DNA of 64,000 nucleotides from Sulfitobacter sp. S190 (GTDB lineage: Bacteria; Pseudomonadota; Alphaproteobacteria; Rhodobacterales; Rhodobacteraceae), in the NCBI RefSeq assembly GCF_025141935.1, contig NZ_CP081120.1, positions 62,001-126,000 on the forward strand, read 5' to 3'. Positions 47,200 through 56,453 of the stretch are shown here, piece by piece. A program made the translations under genes and the position numbers. The number at the start of each line of letters is the position of its first letter. Positions within the stretch are counted from its first letter, which is position 1. Below the pieces are notes generated by a model. That model was not told the origin of the DNA. It saw only the letters and a program-made list of their open reading frames with translations, and did not search any database.

Positions 47200-47997
47200 A
47201 TGGACTACGAAAAGCTGACACGGGTGATGCGTCGGCTGTCGCTCGAGGCGGGTGACAAGATCATGGAGATTTACGGCACCGATGATTTCGACGTCGAGGC
47301 CAAGTCGGACGACAGCCCCGTGACCGCCGCCGACAAGGCCGCCGACCAGATCATTTCGGACGGTTTGCGCGCGGCCTTTCCCGATGTGCTGCTGATCACC
47401 GAAGAGCAATCGGCGACGCACAGCACGACAGGCACCACTTTCCTGATTGTCGATCCGTTGGACGGCACCAAGGAGTTCATTCACCGGCGGGGCGATTTCA
47501 CCGTCAATATCGCGCTTGTCGAGGATGGCGTGCCGACCCGCGGCGTGGTCTATGCCCCGGCCAAGGGGCGCATGTTCTTTACCGGAGCGGCGGGCCAGTC
47601 CGTCGAGGAAACCGGCGCGCTGGACAAGGACGACGTTGGCCCGCTGACACCGATATCAGTCTCTGATGCGGACAATTCCGCGCTTATGGTTGTCGCCAGC
47701 AAGTCCCACCGCGATCAGGCGACGGACGACTACATCGCCAAATACGCCGTGCGCGACATGACCAGCGCGGGATCGTCGCTGAAGTTCTGTCTGGTCGCGA
47801 CAGGTGAGGCGGATCTGTATCCTCGGCTGGGCCGGACGATGGAATGGGATACCGCCGCCGGTCATGCGGTGCTCAAAGGCGCGGGCGGTGATGTCGTGCG
47901 GTTCGATGACCTGACGCCCCTGCGCTATGGCAAGGACGACTATGCCAACCCCTTCTTTATTGCCTACGCCCCCGGCGTTGAACTGAAAGACAGCTGA
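47200..47997 (+). CDS. cysQ: 3'(2'),5'-bisphosphate nucleotidase CysQ
   Basis: Removes the 3'-phosphate of PAP, the by-product of PAPS-dependent sulfotransfer and sulfate assimilation. 265 residues of the inositol-monophosphatase fold, with metal-binding DPLDGTKEF and WDTAAGHAVL. ATG 47200 has GGGAG upstream; ATG 47176 is less likely. The stop overlaps kdsB by one base (TGATG). Being the first gene of a glycan unit that ends with a sulfotransferase fits PAP recycling for polysaccharide sulfation. Confidence 0.93.
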   Translation: MDYEKLTRVMRRLSLEAGDKIMEIYGTDDFDVEAKSDDSPVTAADKAADQIISDGLRAAFPDVLLITEEQSATHSTTGTTFLIVDPLDGTKEFIHRRGDFTVNIALVEDGVPTRGVVYAPAKGRMFFTGAAGQSVEETGALDKDDVGPLTPISVSDADNSALMVVASKSHRDQATDDYIAKYAVRDMTSAGSSLKFCLVATGEADLYPRLGRTMEWDTAAGHAVLKGAGGDVVRFDDLTPLRYGKDDYANPFFIAYAPGVELKDS

Positions 47998-48797
47998 TGT
48001 CCGTATTGATCGTTATCCCCGCCCGCTATGCCTCCACCCGCTATCCCGGAAAGCCGCTTGTCGATCTGACGGGTGCGACCGGGGCCAAGCGCAGCCTGAT
48101 CGAACGCAGCTGGCGTGCCGCGCAGGAGGTCGAGGGCGCCGACCGCGTGGTTGTCGCCACCGATGATGACCGCATCCGCACCGCCGCCGAAGCCTTTGGC
48201 GCAGAGGTTGTGATGACGTCGGTGGACTGCGCCAACGGGACCGAGCGCTGTGCCGAGGCGCATGCGAACCTCGGTGGAGGCTATGATATCGTGGTCAACT
48301 TGCAGGGCGATGCGCCGCTGACGCCTGCATGGTTCGTCGAAGGATTGGTGGCCGGGCTGCGCGATGCGCCCGAAGCGATGATCGCCACGCCGGTCCTGCG
48401 CTGTGAGGGCGAGATGCTTGCCAGTTTGCTGGCCGATCGGCGGGAGGGCCGCGTGGGAGGCACCACCGCCGTGTTCGACCGGGATCACCGCGCGCTGTAT
48501 TTTTCCAAGGAAGTGGTGCCGTTCACGTCCCAAACCTATGCCGACGATGCGCCGACGCCGGTTTTCCACCACGTGGGTGTCTATGCCTACCGCCCCGCGT
48601 CGCTGGCGGCCTATCCCGCGTGGGACACCGGACCGCTGGAGACGCTGGAAGGGTTGGAGCAGCTGCGGTTCATGGAAAACGGCCACGCGGTTCTATGTGT
48701 CGAGGTCGAGGCGCGGGGCCGCCAGTTCTGGGAGCTGAACAACCCCGAAGACGTGCCCCGGATCGAGGCGATGATGGCGCAGATGGGTCTGGAATGA
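47997..48797 (+). CDS. kdsB: CMP-KDO synthetase (3-deoxy-manno-octulosonate cytidylyltransferase)
   Basis: Activates KDO with CTP for lipid A core or capsule linker synthesis. 266 residues. The N-terminal VIPARYASTRYPGKPL nucleotide-binding loop and VVNLQGDAPL are diagnostic. It is translated as part of the cysQ unit and overlaps the next glycosyltransferase gene by four bases. Since kdsD is in the nearby lpt block, this copy may serve LPS, a capsule, or both. Confidence 0.93.
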   Translation: MSVLIVIPARYASTRYPGKPLVDLTGATGAKRSLIERSWRAAQEVEGADRVVVATDDDRIRTAAEAFGAEVVMTSVDCANGTERCAEAHANLGGGYDIVVNLQGDAPLTPAWFVEGLVAGLRDAPEAMIATPVLRCEGEMLASLLADRREGRVGGTTAVFDRDHRALYFSKEVVPFTSQTYADDAPTPVFHHVGVYAYRPASLAAYPAWDTGPLETLEGLEQLRFMENGHAVLCVEVEARGRQFWELNNPEDVPRIEAMMAQMGLE

Positions 48798-50050
48798 CTG
48801 ACGCCCCCACCGTCAGCGTTGTGATTGTCAGCCGGGGCAGACCGGCGGCGTTGCAGCGGTGTCTGGTGGGGGTATCGCAGCTGCAATACGCCGCGTTCGA
48901 GGTTGTCGTGGTGGCCGACCCCGAGGGGATTGCCGCGGCGCAGGCGCTGCCATTTGCGGATGCCGTCAAATGCGTGACCTTCGAGGTGCCGAACATTTCG
49001 GCCGCCCGCAATCTGGGAATTGCGCAGGCCGCAGGCGAGATTGTTGCGTTTATCGACGATGACGCGGTGCCCGAGCCGCTCTGGCTGCATCATCTGACGG
49101 CCCCTGCCGTGCAGTCCGGTGTCGCCGCGATGGGTGGGTTCGTGCGGGGCCGCAACGGGATCAGCTTTCAATGGCAGGCACGGATGCTTGATGCGCGGGG
49201 GCATGCAACGCCGATGCAGGTCGACACCCTGCAGGCCAGTGTTCTCGCGCCCCCGCCGGGCCGCGCGGTCAAGACCGAAGGCACGAATATGGCGGTGCGC
49301 CGTGATGTGCTGGTGGACCTTGGCGGGTTCGACCCTGCGTTCCGGTTCTTTCTGGATGAGACCGATCTGAACATGCGGCTGGCGCGGGCCGGTAAGGCCA
49401 CCGCGATTGTCCCGTTTGCGCAGGTGCACCACGGCTTTGCCGCAAGCGTGCGGCGGCGGGCGGACCGCGTGCCTGCGGATCTGACCGAGATCGGGGCAAG
49501 CTGGGCCGTGTTCGAGCGCAAGCATTTACCGGAGGCGGAACGCGCCGGCCGTTGGCACGACGTGCGTCAGGACGAACGCCGCCGCCTTCTGGCGCATATG
49601 GTTGCGGGCCGGTTGGAGCCACGTGACGTGCGGCGCTTGATGCACGGGCTGGACGACGGGCATGCGGACGGCATGACGCGCGACATCGGTGCCGCCCCGC
49701 TTGCCCGCCACGCGGCGGACCCGTTCCGCCCGTTTCCCACCCGCCGCCGGTCGCATGTTGTGCTGGTGGCGCGGGGCCTGCGCGGGCGGGCGGCCCAACA
49801 ACGGGCCCGCGATCTGGTGGCGCAGGGCCATATCGTCACCGTGATGGTGCTGTCGCGCACGGCATTGTACCACCACGCATGGTTTGATCCGGACGGTTTC
49901 TGGGTGCAGCGCGGTGGCGTTTTCGGCCGGTCCGAGCGTACCGGGCCACTTTGGCGCGCCACGACCGTGTCCCGACGCGCGCAAGCCGAAGCCGAGCGGC
50001 TGCGCGATGTGCGTGGACCCGCGCAGGTACAGGCAAACAAGGCACAATGA
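48794..50050 (+). CDS. Family 2 glycosyltransferase with extra C-terminal domain
   Basis: 418 residues. The GT-A domain (1-230) has VSVVIVSRGRPAALQRCL, FIDDDAVP (the DxD region) and DETDLNMRLARAG. The sugar donor is unknown. From about 310 an additional segment ([20 protein letters not shown] onward) resembles the first Rossmann strand and helix of a GT-B enzyme but is too short to be complete. ATGA overlap with kdsB. About 100 bases separate it from galU, with no clear promoter. Confidence 0.82.
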   Translation: MTDAPTVSVVIVSRGRPAALQRCLVGVSQLQYAAFEVVVVADPEGIAAAQALPFADAVKCVTFEVPNISAARNLGIAQAAGEIVAFIDDDAVPEPLWLHHLTAPAVQSGVAAMGGFVRGRNGISFQWQARMLDARGHATPMQVDTLQASVLAPPPGRAVKTEGTNMAVRRDVLVDLGGFDPAFRFFLDETDLNMRLARAGKATAIVPFAQVHHGFAASVRRRADRVPADLTEIGASWAVFERKHLPEAERAGRWHDVRQDERRRLLAHMVAGRLEPRDVRRLMHGLDDGHADGMTRDIGAAPLARHAADPFRPFPTRRRSHVVLVARGLRGRAAQQRARDLVAQGHIVTVMVLSRTALYHHAWFDPDGFWVQRGGVFGRSERTGPLWRATTVSRRAQAEAERLRDVRGPAQVQANKAQ

Positions 50051-50152
50051 CGCGCAAAATATCGTGGGTGCGAGTCGTTTGGCTGGCCTTGGGCGGGACA
50101 TTCGCGCATACCGAACTGAAAACCGGTCATGTTTTGCCAGTGTGAGGATCAA

Positions 50153-51040
50153 ATGAGCCAAAAAGTTACCAAAGCAATCTTTCCTGTCGCGGGGCTGGGA
50201 ACGCGTTTTCTGCCCGCCACCAAATCGGTGCCCAAGGAAATTATGACTTTGGTCGACCGGCCGTTGATCCAGTACGCCATTGACGAGGCCCGCGCAGCGG
50301 GGATCACGGAGTTCATCTTTGTGACATCGCGCGGCAAGGGCGCTCTGGAGGATTATTTCGACAGCGCGCCCGTGCTGGAAGAGGCGCTGCGCGACAAGGG
50401 CAAGGACAAGCTGCTCGACACGTTGCTGGACACCAATATGGAAAGCGGGGCCATCGCATATATCCGCCAGCACAAGGCGCTGGGCTTGGGTCACGCGATC
50501 TGGTGCGCGCGCCGTCTGATTGGGGACGAGCCCTTTGCCGTGATGTTGCCCGATGACGTAATCGCCGCGCAAAAGCCGTGCCTGCAGCAGATGGTCGAAG
50601 CCTATGCCGAATGCGGCGGCAACATGGTTGCGGCGATGGAAGTGGCCCCCGAGCAGACGTCGTCCTATGGCGTGCTGGACGTGGCGCGGCCTGCGCAGAA
50701 CCGGATCGTCGACGTGAAGGGGATGGTCGAGAAGCCGCCCGCCGGAACCGCGCCATCCAATCTGGCCGTGATCGGGCGGTATATCCTGTCGCCCAACGTT
50801 CTCAAGAACCTCGACGAGGTGAAACAGGGCACGGGCGGCGAAATCCAACTGACCGATGCGATCGCCAGCGAGATCGAGCAGGACCGCAAGGTGTATGGCT
50901 ATCAGTTTGACGGACGCCGGTTTGATTGTGGCTCTAAATCGGGGTTTTTGCAGGCAACCGTGTCGTTCGGGCTGGAGCGGGCGGAATTGCGCGATGACCT
51001 GAAGGCGTATCTCAAGGAACTCGCGCCGACGTTGGATTGA
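50153..51040 (+). CDS. galU: UTP-glucose-1-phosphate uridylyltransferase
   Basis: Makes UDP-glucose for exopolysaccharide, LPS and osmoprotectant synthesis. 295 residues. The nucleotide-binding GLGTRFLPATKSVPKEIM and DDVIA metal-site region are clear. ATG 50153 has GAGGA upstream; an ATG-like start at 50129 is less likely. The stop overlaps the TTG start of the next glycosyltransferase, placing UDP-sugar supply inside the glycan unit. Confidence 0.95.
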   Translation: MSQKVTKAIFPVAGLGTRFLPATKSVPKEIMTLVDRPLIQYAIDEARAAGITEFIFVTSRGKGALEDYFDSAPVLEEALRDKGKDKLLDTLLDTNMESGAIAYIRQHKALGLGHAIWCARRLIGDEPFAVMLPDDVIAAQKPCLQQMVEAYAECGGNMVAAMEVAPEQTSSYGVLDVARPAQNRIVDVKGMVEKPPAGTAPSNLAVIGRYILSPNVLKNLDEVKQGTGGEIQLTDAIASEIEQDRKVYGYQFDGRRFDCGSKSGFLQATVSFGLERAELRDDLKAYLKELAPTLD

Positions 51041-52260
51041 CCCTGCAGGGCGCGGCACATACCCCCTCTGCGCGACTGCTGGACGTGACGCGGCTGATGC
51101 GGCGGGCGGGCCGGATCATGACCGGTGTGGACCGTGTCGAACGGGCGTATCTGGATCACCTTTTGAACGGTAAGCTGCCCTTGTACGGGCTGGCGCGCAC
51201 GCGGCTTGGCTATGTGCTGGTGGACCGCGACACGCTGGCGCAATTCGCGGCGCATCTGGACGGGGCAGTGCCGTGGCCCATGCCGGACCGGCTGTCGCGG
51301 TGGACGCGCCGGGGCAACCCGGGTGCCGGTGCGGCAGAGACGGTGTTGCGACGGGGCGCGCGGGACCGCTGTGCGCCCGCGTTTCTGGGCCGCATGTTGC
51401 GCCGCCATTTGCCGCAGGGCACTGCCTATCTCAACGTCGGGCACAGCAATCTGACGCGGCGCGTCCTGCGCGCGGTGCGGTCGTGCCCGCAGGCGCGGGT
51501 GGCCGTTTTTGTGCACGATGTCATCCCGCTGGATTACCCGCAGTTCCAGCGCCCCCGCACGGTCGGCGCCTTTCGGAGCAAACTGCGGCGGGTGTCGGCA
51601 AGTGCCGATCTGGTAATCTATAATTCGGCGGACACACGGCGCAGGACGGAGCGGTATTTTGCGCAATGGGGCCGGACGCCCGCAGGGATTGTTGCCCATT
51701 TGGGAACAGTACCCGTGCCGCCCGACCCCGCAGCCGTGCCACGCGGGGTGCAACCCGATGAGCCCTATTTCGTGACGCTGGGCACGATCGAGCCGCGCAA
51801 GAACCACGCGCTGCTGTTGGATATCTGGGACGATCTGGGGCCGGATGCGCCTGTTTTGGTGATCTGCGGGGCGCGGGGATGGCGCAATGACGCGGTGTTT
51901 GCGCGGCTGGATGCGCTGGCACAGGATGAACGCGTGCGCGAGGTGTCGGGGCTGTCTGACGGGGCGGTGTCGGCGCTGGTGGCGGGGGCGCAGGGGCTGC
52001 TGTTCCCGAGCCATGCCGAGGGGTACGGCCTGCCGGTGGTCGAGGCGGCGGCGCTGGGCACACCGGTGCTGAGCAACAAAATTGCTACAATTCACGAAAT
52101 CCTTGGCGACAACGGCGTTTACGCGGATGTTTCGGACCGCTACTTGTGGCAAAGTATGGTTACCGAATGGGCAAACCGGGCTCGGGATGCGCACAGGATC
52201 GAAGAATTTGACGCACCGTTGTGGGACACTCACTTCAAGGCTGTGTTAACCTTGACCTGA
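51037..52260 (+). CDS. Family 4 (GT-B) glycosyltransferase
   Basis: 407 residues from TTG 51037, which overlaps the galU stop (TTGA). The conserved N-terminus RLLDVTRLMRRAG near residue 13 supports this early start rather than an internal ATG. GT-B features: VFVHDVIPL, ADLVIYNSADTRRRT, LGTIEPRKNHALLLD, and the donor site FPSHAEGYGLPVVEAAALG. Donor and acceptor unknown. Confidence 0.85.
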   Translation: MTLQGAAHTPSARLLDVTRLMRRAGRIMTGVDRVERAYLDHLLNGKLPLYGLARTRLGYVLVDRDTLAQFAAHLDGAVPWPMPDRLSRWTRRGNPGAGAAETVLRRGARDRCAPAFLGRMLRRHLPQGTAYLNVGHSNLTRRVLRAVRSCPQARVAVFVHDVIPLDYPQFQRPRTVGAFRSKLRRVSASADLVIYNSADTRRRTERYFAQWGRTPAGIVAHLGTVPVPPDPAAVPRGVQPDEPYFVTLGTIEPRKNHALLLDIWDDLGPDAPVLVICGARGWRNDAVFARLDALAQDERVREVSGLSDGAVSALVAGAQGLLFPSHAEGYGLPVVEAAALGTPVLSNKIATIHEILGDNGVYADVSDRYLWQSMVTEWANRARDAHRIEEFDAPLWDTHFKAVLTLT

Positions 52261-52305
52261 TAGCGCACAGGAAGACCGAACACCCAAGAGTGCAAAGGGC
52301 AGCGA

Positions 52306-53316
52306 GTGGGAGTCATCAAATCCTATGGTCTGCGGCTGCAGCGGAAGCGCTGGCGGCTAAGGGCATTGCGCAAACGGCGAGAGCTGAAATGCGTTGTGGA
52401 TCGGACCGAGGATATTCGGTCCGACGACATTTTGCTGTTCTGCACCCAGCGGAACGAGAAAATCCGGCTGCCCTATTTCCTCGATTACTACCGCAAGCAA
52501 GGCGTCGGTCATTTCTTTTTCGTGGACAATGACAGCGAAGACGGCGCCGCCGAATACCTCGCCGATCAGCCCGACGTGTCCCTGTGGTCGACCCGGGCGA
52601 GTTATCGGCGCAGCCGTTTCGGGGTGGACTGGCTGAACTGGTTGCAGCGCAAATACGCGCATGGCCATTGGGTGCTGACTGTCGATCCAGACGAGTTTTT
52701 GGTGTATCCATTCTGCGACACACGGCCCCTGCGGGCGTTGACCGATTGGCTGGATGCGTCGTCGATCAAATCGTTTTCGGCGATGTTGCTGGATATGTAT
52801 CCCAAGGGGCGGCTGGACGAGCAGCCCTATGTCGCCGGTCAGAACCCGCTGGAGATTGCCAGCTGGTTCGACAGTGGCAATTACACCATCACCCGCAACC
52901 ATGCCTTTACCAATCTGTGGATACAGGGCGGGCCGCGTGCGCGCGTGTTTTTCCCCGAAGATCCCGCGCGTGCGCCCGCGCTCAACAAGGTACCGCTGGT
53001 GAAGTGGGACCGCAAATACGTGTATGTCAGTTCGACCCACATGCTGCTGCCGCGGGGATTGAACCAGGTGTACGACGAATGGGGCGGTGAGAAGGCCAGT
53101 GGCGTTCTGCTGCATGCCAAGTTTCTCGATACGTTCGGCGCGAAAGCGGCCGAGGAGCTGGAGCGCGGACAGCACTATGCTGGTTCGGTTGAATACAAGG
53201 CCTACGCCGAAAGCGTGAAGAACAACCCGCAGCTGTGGTGCAAGTGGAGCGAAAAATACATCAACTGGCGGCAGCTCGAGATTCTCGGCCTCATGTCCAA
53301 GGGGAACTGGGCATGA
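52306..53316 (+). CDS. Glycosyltransferase family 2 (DUF23/Glyco_tranf_2_4-type)
   Basis: 336 residues from GTG 52306 (AGGG upstream). LFCTQRNEKIRLPYFLDYY, FFVDNDSEDGAAEYL and TVDPDEFLVYP are typical of this GT-A subgroup, with DPDE as the metal-binding site. No signal or membrane segment, so cytoplasmic. The stop overlaps the start of the next gene (ATGA), making a tight four-gene glycosyltransferase/sulfotransferase run. Confidence 0.83.
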   Translation: MGVIKSYGLRLQRKRWRLRALRKRRELKCVVDRTEDIRSDDILLFCTQRNEKIRLPYFLDYYRKQGVGHFFFVDNDSEDGAAEYLADQPDVSLWSTRASYRRSRFGVDWLNWLQRKYAHGHWVLTVDPDEFLVYPFCDTRPLRALTDWLDASSIKSFSAMLLDMYPKGRLDEQPYVAGQNPLEIASWFDSGNYTITRNHAFTNLWIQGGPRARVFFPEDPARAPALNKVPLVKWDRKYVYVSSTHMLLPRGLNQVYDEWGGEKASGVLLHAKFLDTFGAKAAEELERGQHYAGSVEYKAYAESVKNNPQLWCKWSEKYINWRQLEILGLMSKGNWA

Positions 53317-55016
53317 CGGCGACAATGGGTGTGGTGATGCTGGTGCATACGGCGCTGGGCCGGGCCGAACAGGTTGCCCGCCATTGGGCGCAGTCGGACG
53401 TGCCGGTGGTGATCCATATCGACCGCAAGGTACCGCGCAAAACGCACGATAAATTCGTATCCGCCCTGTCCGATGTGCCCAATGTCCTGTTCAGCAAGCG
53501 GTTCCGGTGCGAGTGGGGCACATGGGGGATTATTGCCGCCTCGCAGGCCGCGTCGGAGCTGATGCTGGCGAGCTTTGCGGACGTGCGACACGTGTATCTG
53601 GCATCGGGATCGTGTCTGCCCCTGCGGCCCGTGCAGGAGTTGATCGACTATCTCGCCATACGTCCGCGCACCGATTTTATCGAAAGCGCCACGACCGCCG
53701 ATGTGCCCTGGACTGTTGGCGGTCTGGATGCGGAGCGGTTCACCCTGCGGTTTCCGTTTTCGTGGAAAAAGCACCGGTATCTGTTCGACAAGGCGGTGCA
53801 TCTGCAACGCAAGCTGAAGCTCAAGCGGCGGATGCCCAACGGGATCGTCCCGCATATGGGCAGCCAGTGGTGGTGTCTGACACGCCAGACCCTTTCGGCG
53901 GTGCTGCAGGACCCGGACCGCGGGACCTATGACCGGTTCTTTCGGCAGGTCTGGATCCCGGACGAGAGTTATTTCCAGACGTTGTCTCGGATCTATTCCA
54001 CAAATATCGAAAGCCGCTCTTTGACGCTGTCGAAGTTCGATTTTCAAGGCAAACCGCATATTTTCTACGACGATCACCTGCAGTTGCTGCGCCGGTCCGA
54101 TTGTTTTGTGGCCCGCAAAATCTGGCCCCACGCAGACCGGTTGTACGAATCGTTCCTGACCGATGCGGCGGGTGCGATGAAGCGGACGGAGCCGAACCCC
54201 GGTAAGATCGACCGTATTTTCGCCAAGGCCGTAGAGCGCCGGACGCGCGGTCGGTCGGGTCTGTATATGCAAAGCCGGTTCCCGAACGAGGATTGGGAAA
54301 ACGGCGTGACGGCGGCGGAATATTCGGTGTTCCAGGGATTTTCCGAGCTGTTCGAGAATTTTGCGCCGTGGTTGCACAAAGCGACGGGCGCGCGGGTCCA
54401 CGGGCATGTGTTTGCCATGGACCGTGCCCATTTTGCCGAAGGACAACGCACGCTGAACGGCGCGCTTAACGACAGCGCGTTGCAACGGGATTACAATGCG
54501 AATGCGTTTCTGACGAACCTGATCTGGAACACCCGCGGCGAGCGGCAGTGTTTCCAGTACGGGCCGATGGACAATCAGGACGTCACGTGGCGCATCGCCA
54601 AAGACCCCAATGCGCAGATTTCGGTGATCACCGGTGCCTGGGCGGTGCCGTTGTTCCGGTCCAATATGGATTTCGGTGAAATCCGCCGCATCGCCGCACA
54701 GCTCCAGAAGATCGAGAGCGAGCACATGGATGTTCTACGCTCGCCCTGGACCAAGGCGCGGGTGCGGATCTGGACGATGGCGGAATTTATCGAGGCTCCG
54801 ATGGAGCCGCTTCAGGGCATTCTCGACGAGATCGGGCAGGCGCGCATCCGGCGTCTGTCGGAGGCGCCGAAGATGGTCGACCTGCACGGGTTCGGCCAGT
54901 TTCTGCAGAACCTCAAGAATCAGGGCATGCATCCCTATTTGATGGGGGATTTCCCGGTCGAACGGGGGCCCACATCGGGCAATGACGTCCCGCGGAAACC
55001 CTATCTGGTAAAGTGA
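53313..55016 (+). CDS. GT14-family (core-2/I-branching type) glycosyltransferase with C-terminal extension
   Basis: 567 residues. The first 280 match beta-1,6-N-acetylglucosaminyltransferase-like enzymes best known from animals: VVIHIDRKVP, FRCEWGTWGIIAAS, VYLASGSCLPLRP, SQWWCLTR and PDESYFQTL. The second half (about 300-567) is a separate domain of unknown function found with bacterial members. ATG 53313 has AAGGGG upstream and overlaps the previous stop. The frame is open to 53235. It probably adds a branching or backbone hexosamine to the glycan. Confidence 0.83.
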   Translation: MTATMGVVMLVHTALGRAEQVARHWAQSDVPVVIHIDRKVPRKTHDKFVSALSDVPNVLFSKRFRCEWGTWGIIAASQAASELMLASFADVRHVYLASGSCLPLRPVQELIDYLAIRPRTDFIESATTADVPWTVGGLDAERFTLRFPFSWKKHRYLFDKAVHLQRKLKLKRRMPNGIVPHMGSQWWCLTRQTLSAVLQDPDRGTYDRFFRQVWIPDESYFQTLSRIYSTNIESRSLTLSKFDFQGKPHIFYDDHLQLLRRSDCFVARKIWPHADRLYESFLTDAAGAMKRTEPNPGKIDRIFAKAVERRTRGRSGLYMQSRFPNEDWENGVTAAEYSVFQGFSELFENFAPWLHKATGARVHGHVFAMDRAHFAEGQRTLNGALNDSALQRDYNANAFLTNLIWNTRGERQCFQYGPMDNQDVTWRIAKDPNAQISVITGAWAVPLFRSNMDFGEIRRIAAQLQKIESEHMDVLRSPWTKARVRIWTMAEFIEAPMEPLQGILDEIGQARIRRLSEAPKMVDLHGFGQFLQNLKNQGMHPYLMGDFPVERGPTSGNDVPRKPYLVK

Positions 55017-55019
55017 TAC

Positions 55020-56450
55020 ATGGCCGATACGTTTGACAGTTTCGTGGTGTTTGCAGAAATGCGCACCGGGTCGAATTTTCTTGAAGCTAACCTCAATTCC
55101 TTCGAGGGGATCGCCTGCCACGGAGAGGCGTTCAATCCGCATTTTATCGGCTATCCCAACAGCGAACAGATCCTCGGGGTCGATCTCGAAACCCGCGACC
55201 GCGATCCGGCCCGCCTGCTGCATGCGATGCGGTTGCAACCGGGCAGCATGGACGGCTTTCGGTATTTCCATGACCATGACCCGCGTGTGCTGGACCTGGT
55301 GATGGATGATCCGCGTTGCGCCAAAATTGTCCTGACGCGCAATCCCGTCGAAAGCTATATCAGCTGGAAAATCGCACAGGCCACGGGCCAGTGGAAATTG
55401 ACGGACATGAAGGCGCGCAAGGCGGCACAGGTCGCGTTCGACGCAGCCGAGTTCGAAGCGCATCTGGAGGCGTTGCAGGCGTTCCAGCTGACGCTGCTGA
55501 ACCGTCTTCAAACGTCGGGTCAGACCGCGTTTTATGTCGCCTACGAGGATCTGCAAAGCGTCGAGGTGATGAACGGAATCGCGCATTTTCTGGGGGTGCG
55601 TGCGCAGTTGGAAGAGCTGGACCGCAGCCTCAAAAAGCAAAACCCCAGCCAGTTGTCGGAAAAGGTCAGTAATTACGATGACATGGTTGCCGCGCTTGGC
55701 CGGCTGGATCGCTTTGACCTGACGCGCACGCCGAACTTCGAGCCGCGCCGCGGCCCGAATGTGCCGTCCTTTGTGGCCGGAGCACGCGCGCCGCTGCTGT
55801 TCATGCCGATGCCGGGCGGGCCGCAACAGGAAATCCGCCGCTGGATGGCCGCGCTGGACGCCGAAAAGCCGCCTGCGTTGCACCAGAAGATGACGCAGAA
55901 AACGCTGCGCCAGTGGAAGCGGGCGCATCCTGGCCATCGTAGTTTTACGATCCTGCGCCATCCGGTTGCACGGGCGCATGAGGTGTTTTGCCACCGTATT
56001 CTGAATTCGGGACAGGGCAGTTTCCTGCAACTGCGCCAGACGTTGATCCGCCGGTACAAGTTGCCGCTGCCGCCAAAGGGCGAGGAGGGGCGGATCGATC
56101 TGGCCGGTCACAGGGCCGCATTTGTGGCGTTCCTCGAATTTCTGCGGGGCAATCTGGCGGGGCAGACCGCAATCCGCGTCGATGCGTCCTGGGCCACGCA
56201 GGCGCAGGTGGTGCAGGGGTTTGGGGAATTCGGACTGCCGGACATGATCCTGCGCGAAGATGATCTGGCCAGCGCGCTGCCGCAACTGGCGTTCGCGGTT
56301 GGCTATGAGGGCGCGCAGCCCGCGCAGGCGGCGCAATCCCGTGGCCCGTTTACGCTGGACGATTTCTACGATGACGAGATCGAGCGGCTGTGCGCCGATG
56401 TGTACCAGCGTGACTATATGATGTTCGGTTTCAAGGCGTGGCGCAGCTAG
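55020..56450 (+). CDS. Large sulfotransferase-family protein with two sulfotransferase-like halves
   Basis: 476 residues. The N-terminal half is NodH/Stf0-like: FAEMRTGSNFLEANLN (PAPS 5'-phosphate loop) and IVLTRNPVESYISWKIAQ (3'-phosphate region). The C-terminal half again shows FTILRHPVARAHEVFCHRIL and DMILREDDLASALPQLA, as in Sulfotransfer_2 proteins, but its first loop (MPMPGGPQQE) is degenerate. It probably sulfates the polysaccharide made by the neighbours, with CysQ clearing PAP. It starts three bases after the GT14 gene. Confidence 0.78.
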   Translation: MADTFDSFVVFAEMRTGSNFLEANLNSFEGIACHGEAFNPHFIGYPNSEQILGVDLETRDRDPARLLHAMRLQPGSMDGFRYFHDHDPRVLDLVMDDPRCAKIVLTRNPVESYISWKIAQATGQWKLTDMKARKAAQVAFDAAEFEAHLEALQAFQLTLLNRLQTSGQTAFYVAYEDLQSVEVMNGIAHFLGVRAQLEELDRSLKKQNPSQLSEKVSNYDDMVAALGRLDRFDLTRTPNFEPRRGPNVPSFVAGARAPLLFMPMPGGPQQEIRRWMAALDAEKPPALHQKMTQKTLRQWKRAHPGHRSFTILRHPVARAHEVFCHRILNSGQGSFLQLRQTLIRRYKLPLPPKGEEGRIDLAGHRAAFVAFLEFLRGNLAGQTAIRVDASWATQAQVVQGFGEFGLPDMILREDDLASALPQLAFAVGYEGAQPAQAAQSRGPFTLDDFYDDEIERLCADVYQRDYMMFGFKAWRS

Positions 56451-56453
56451 GCG

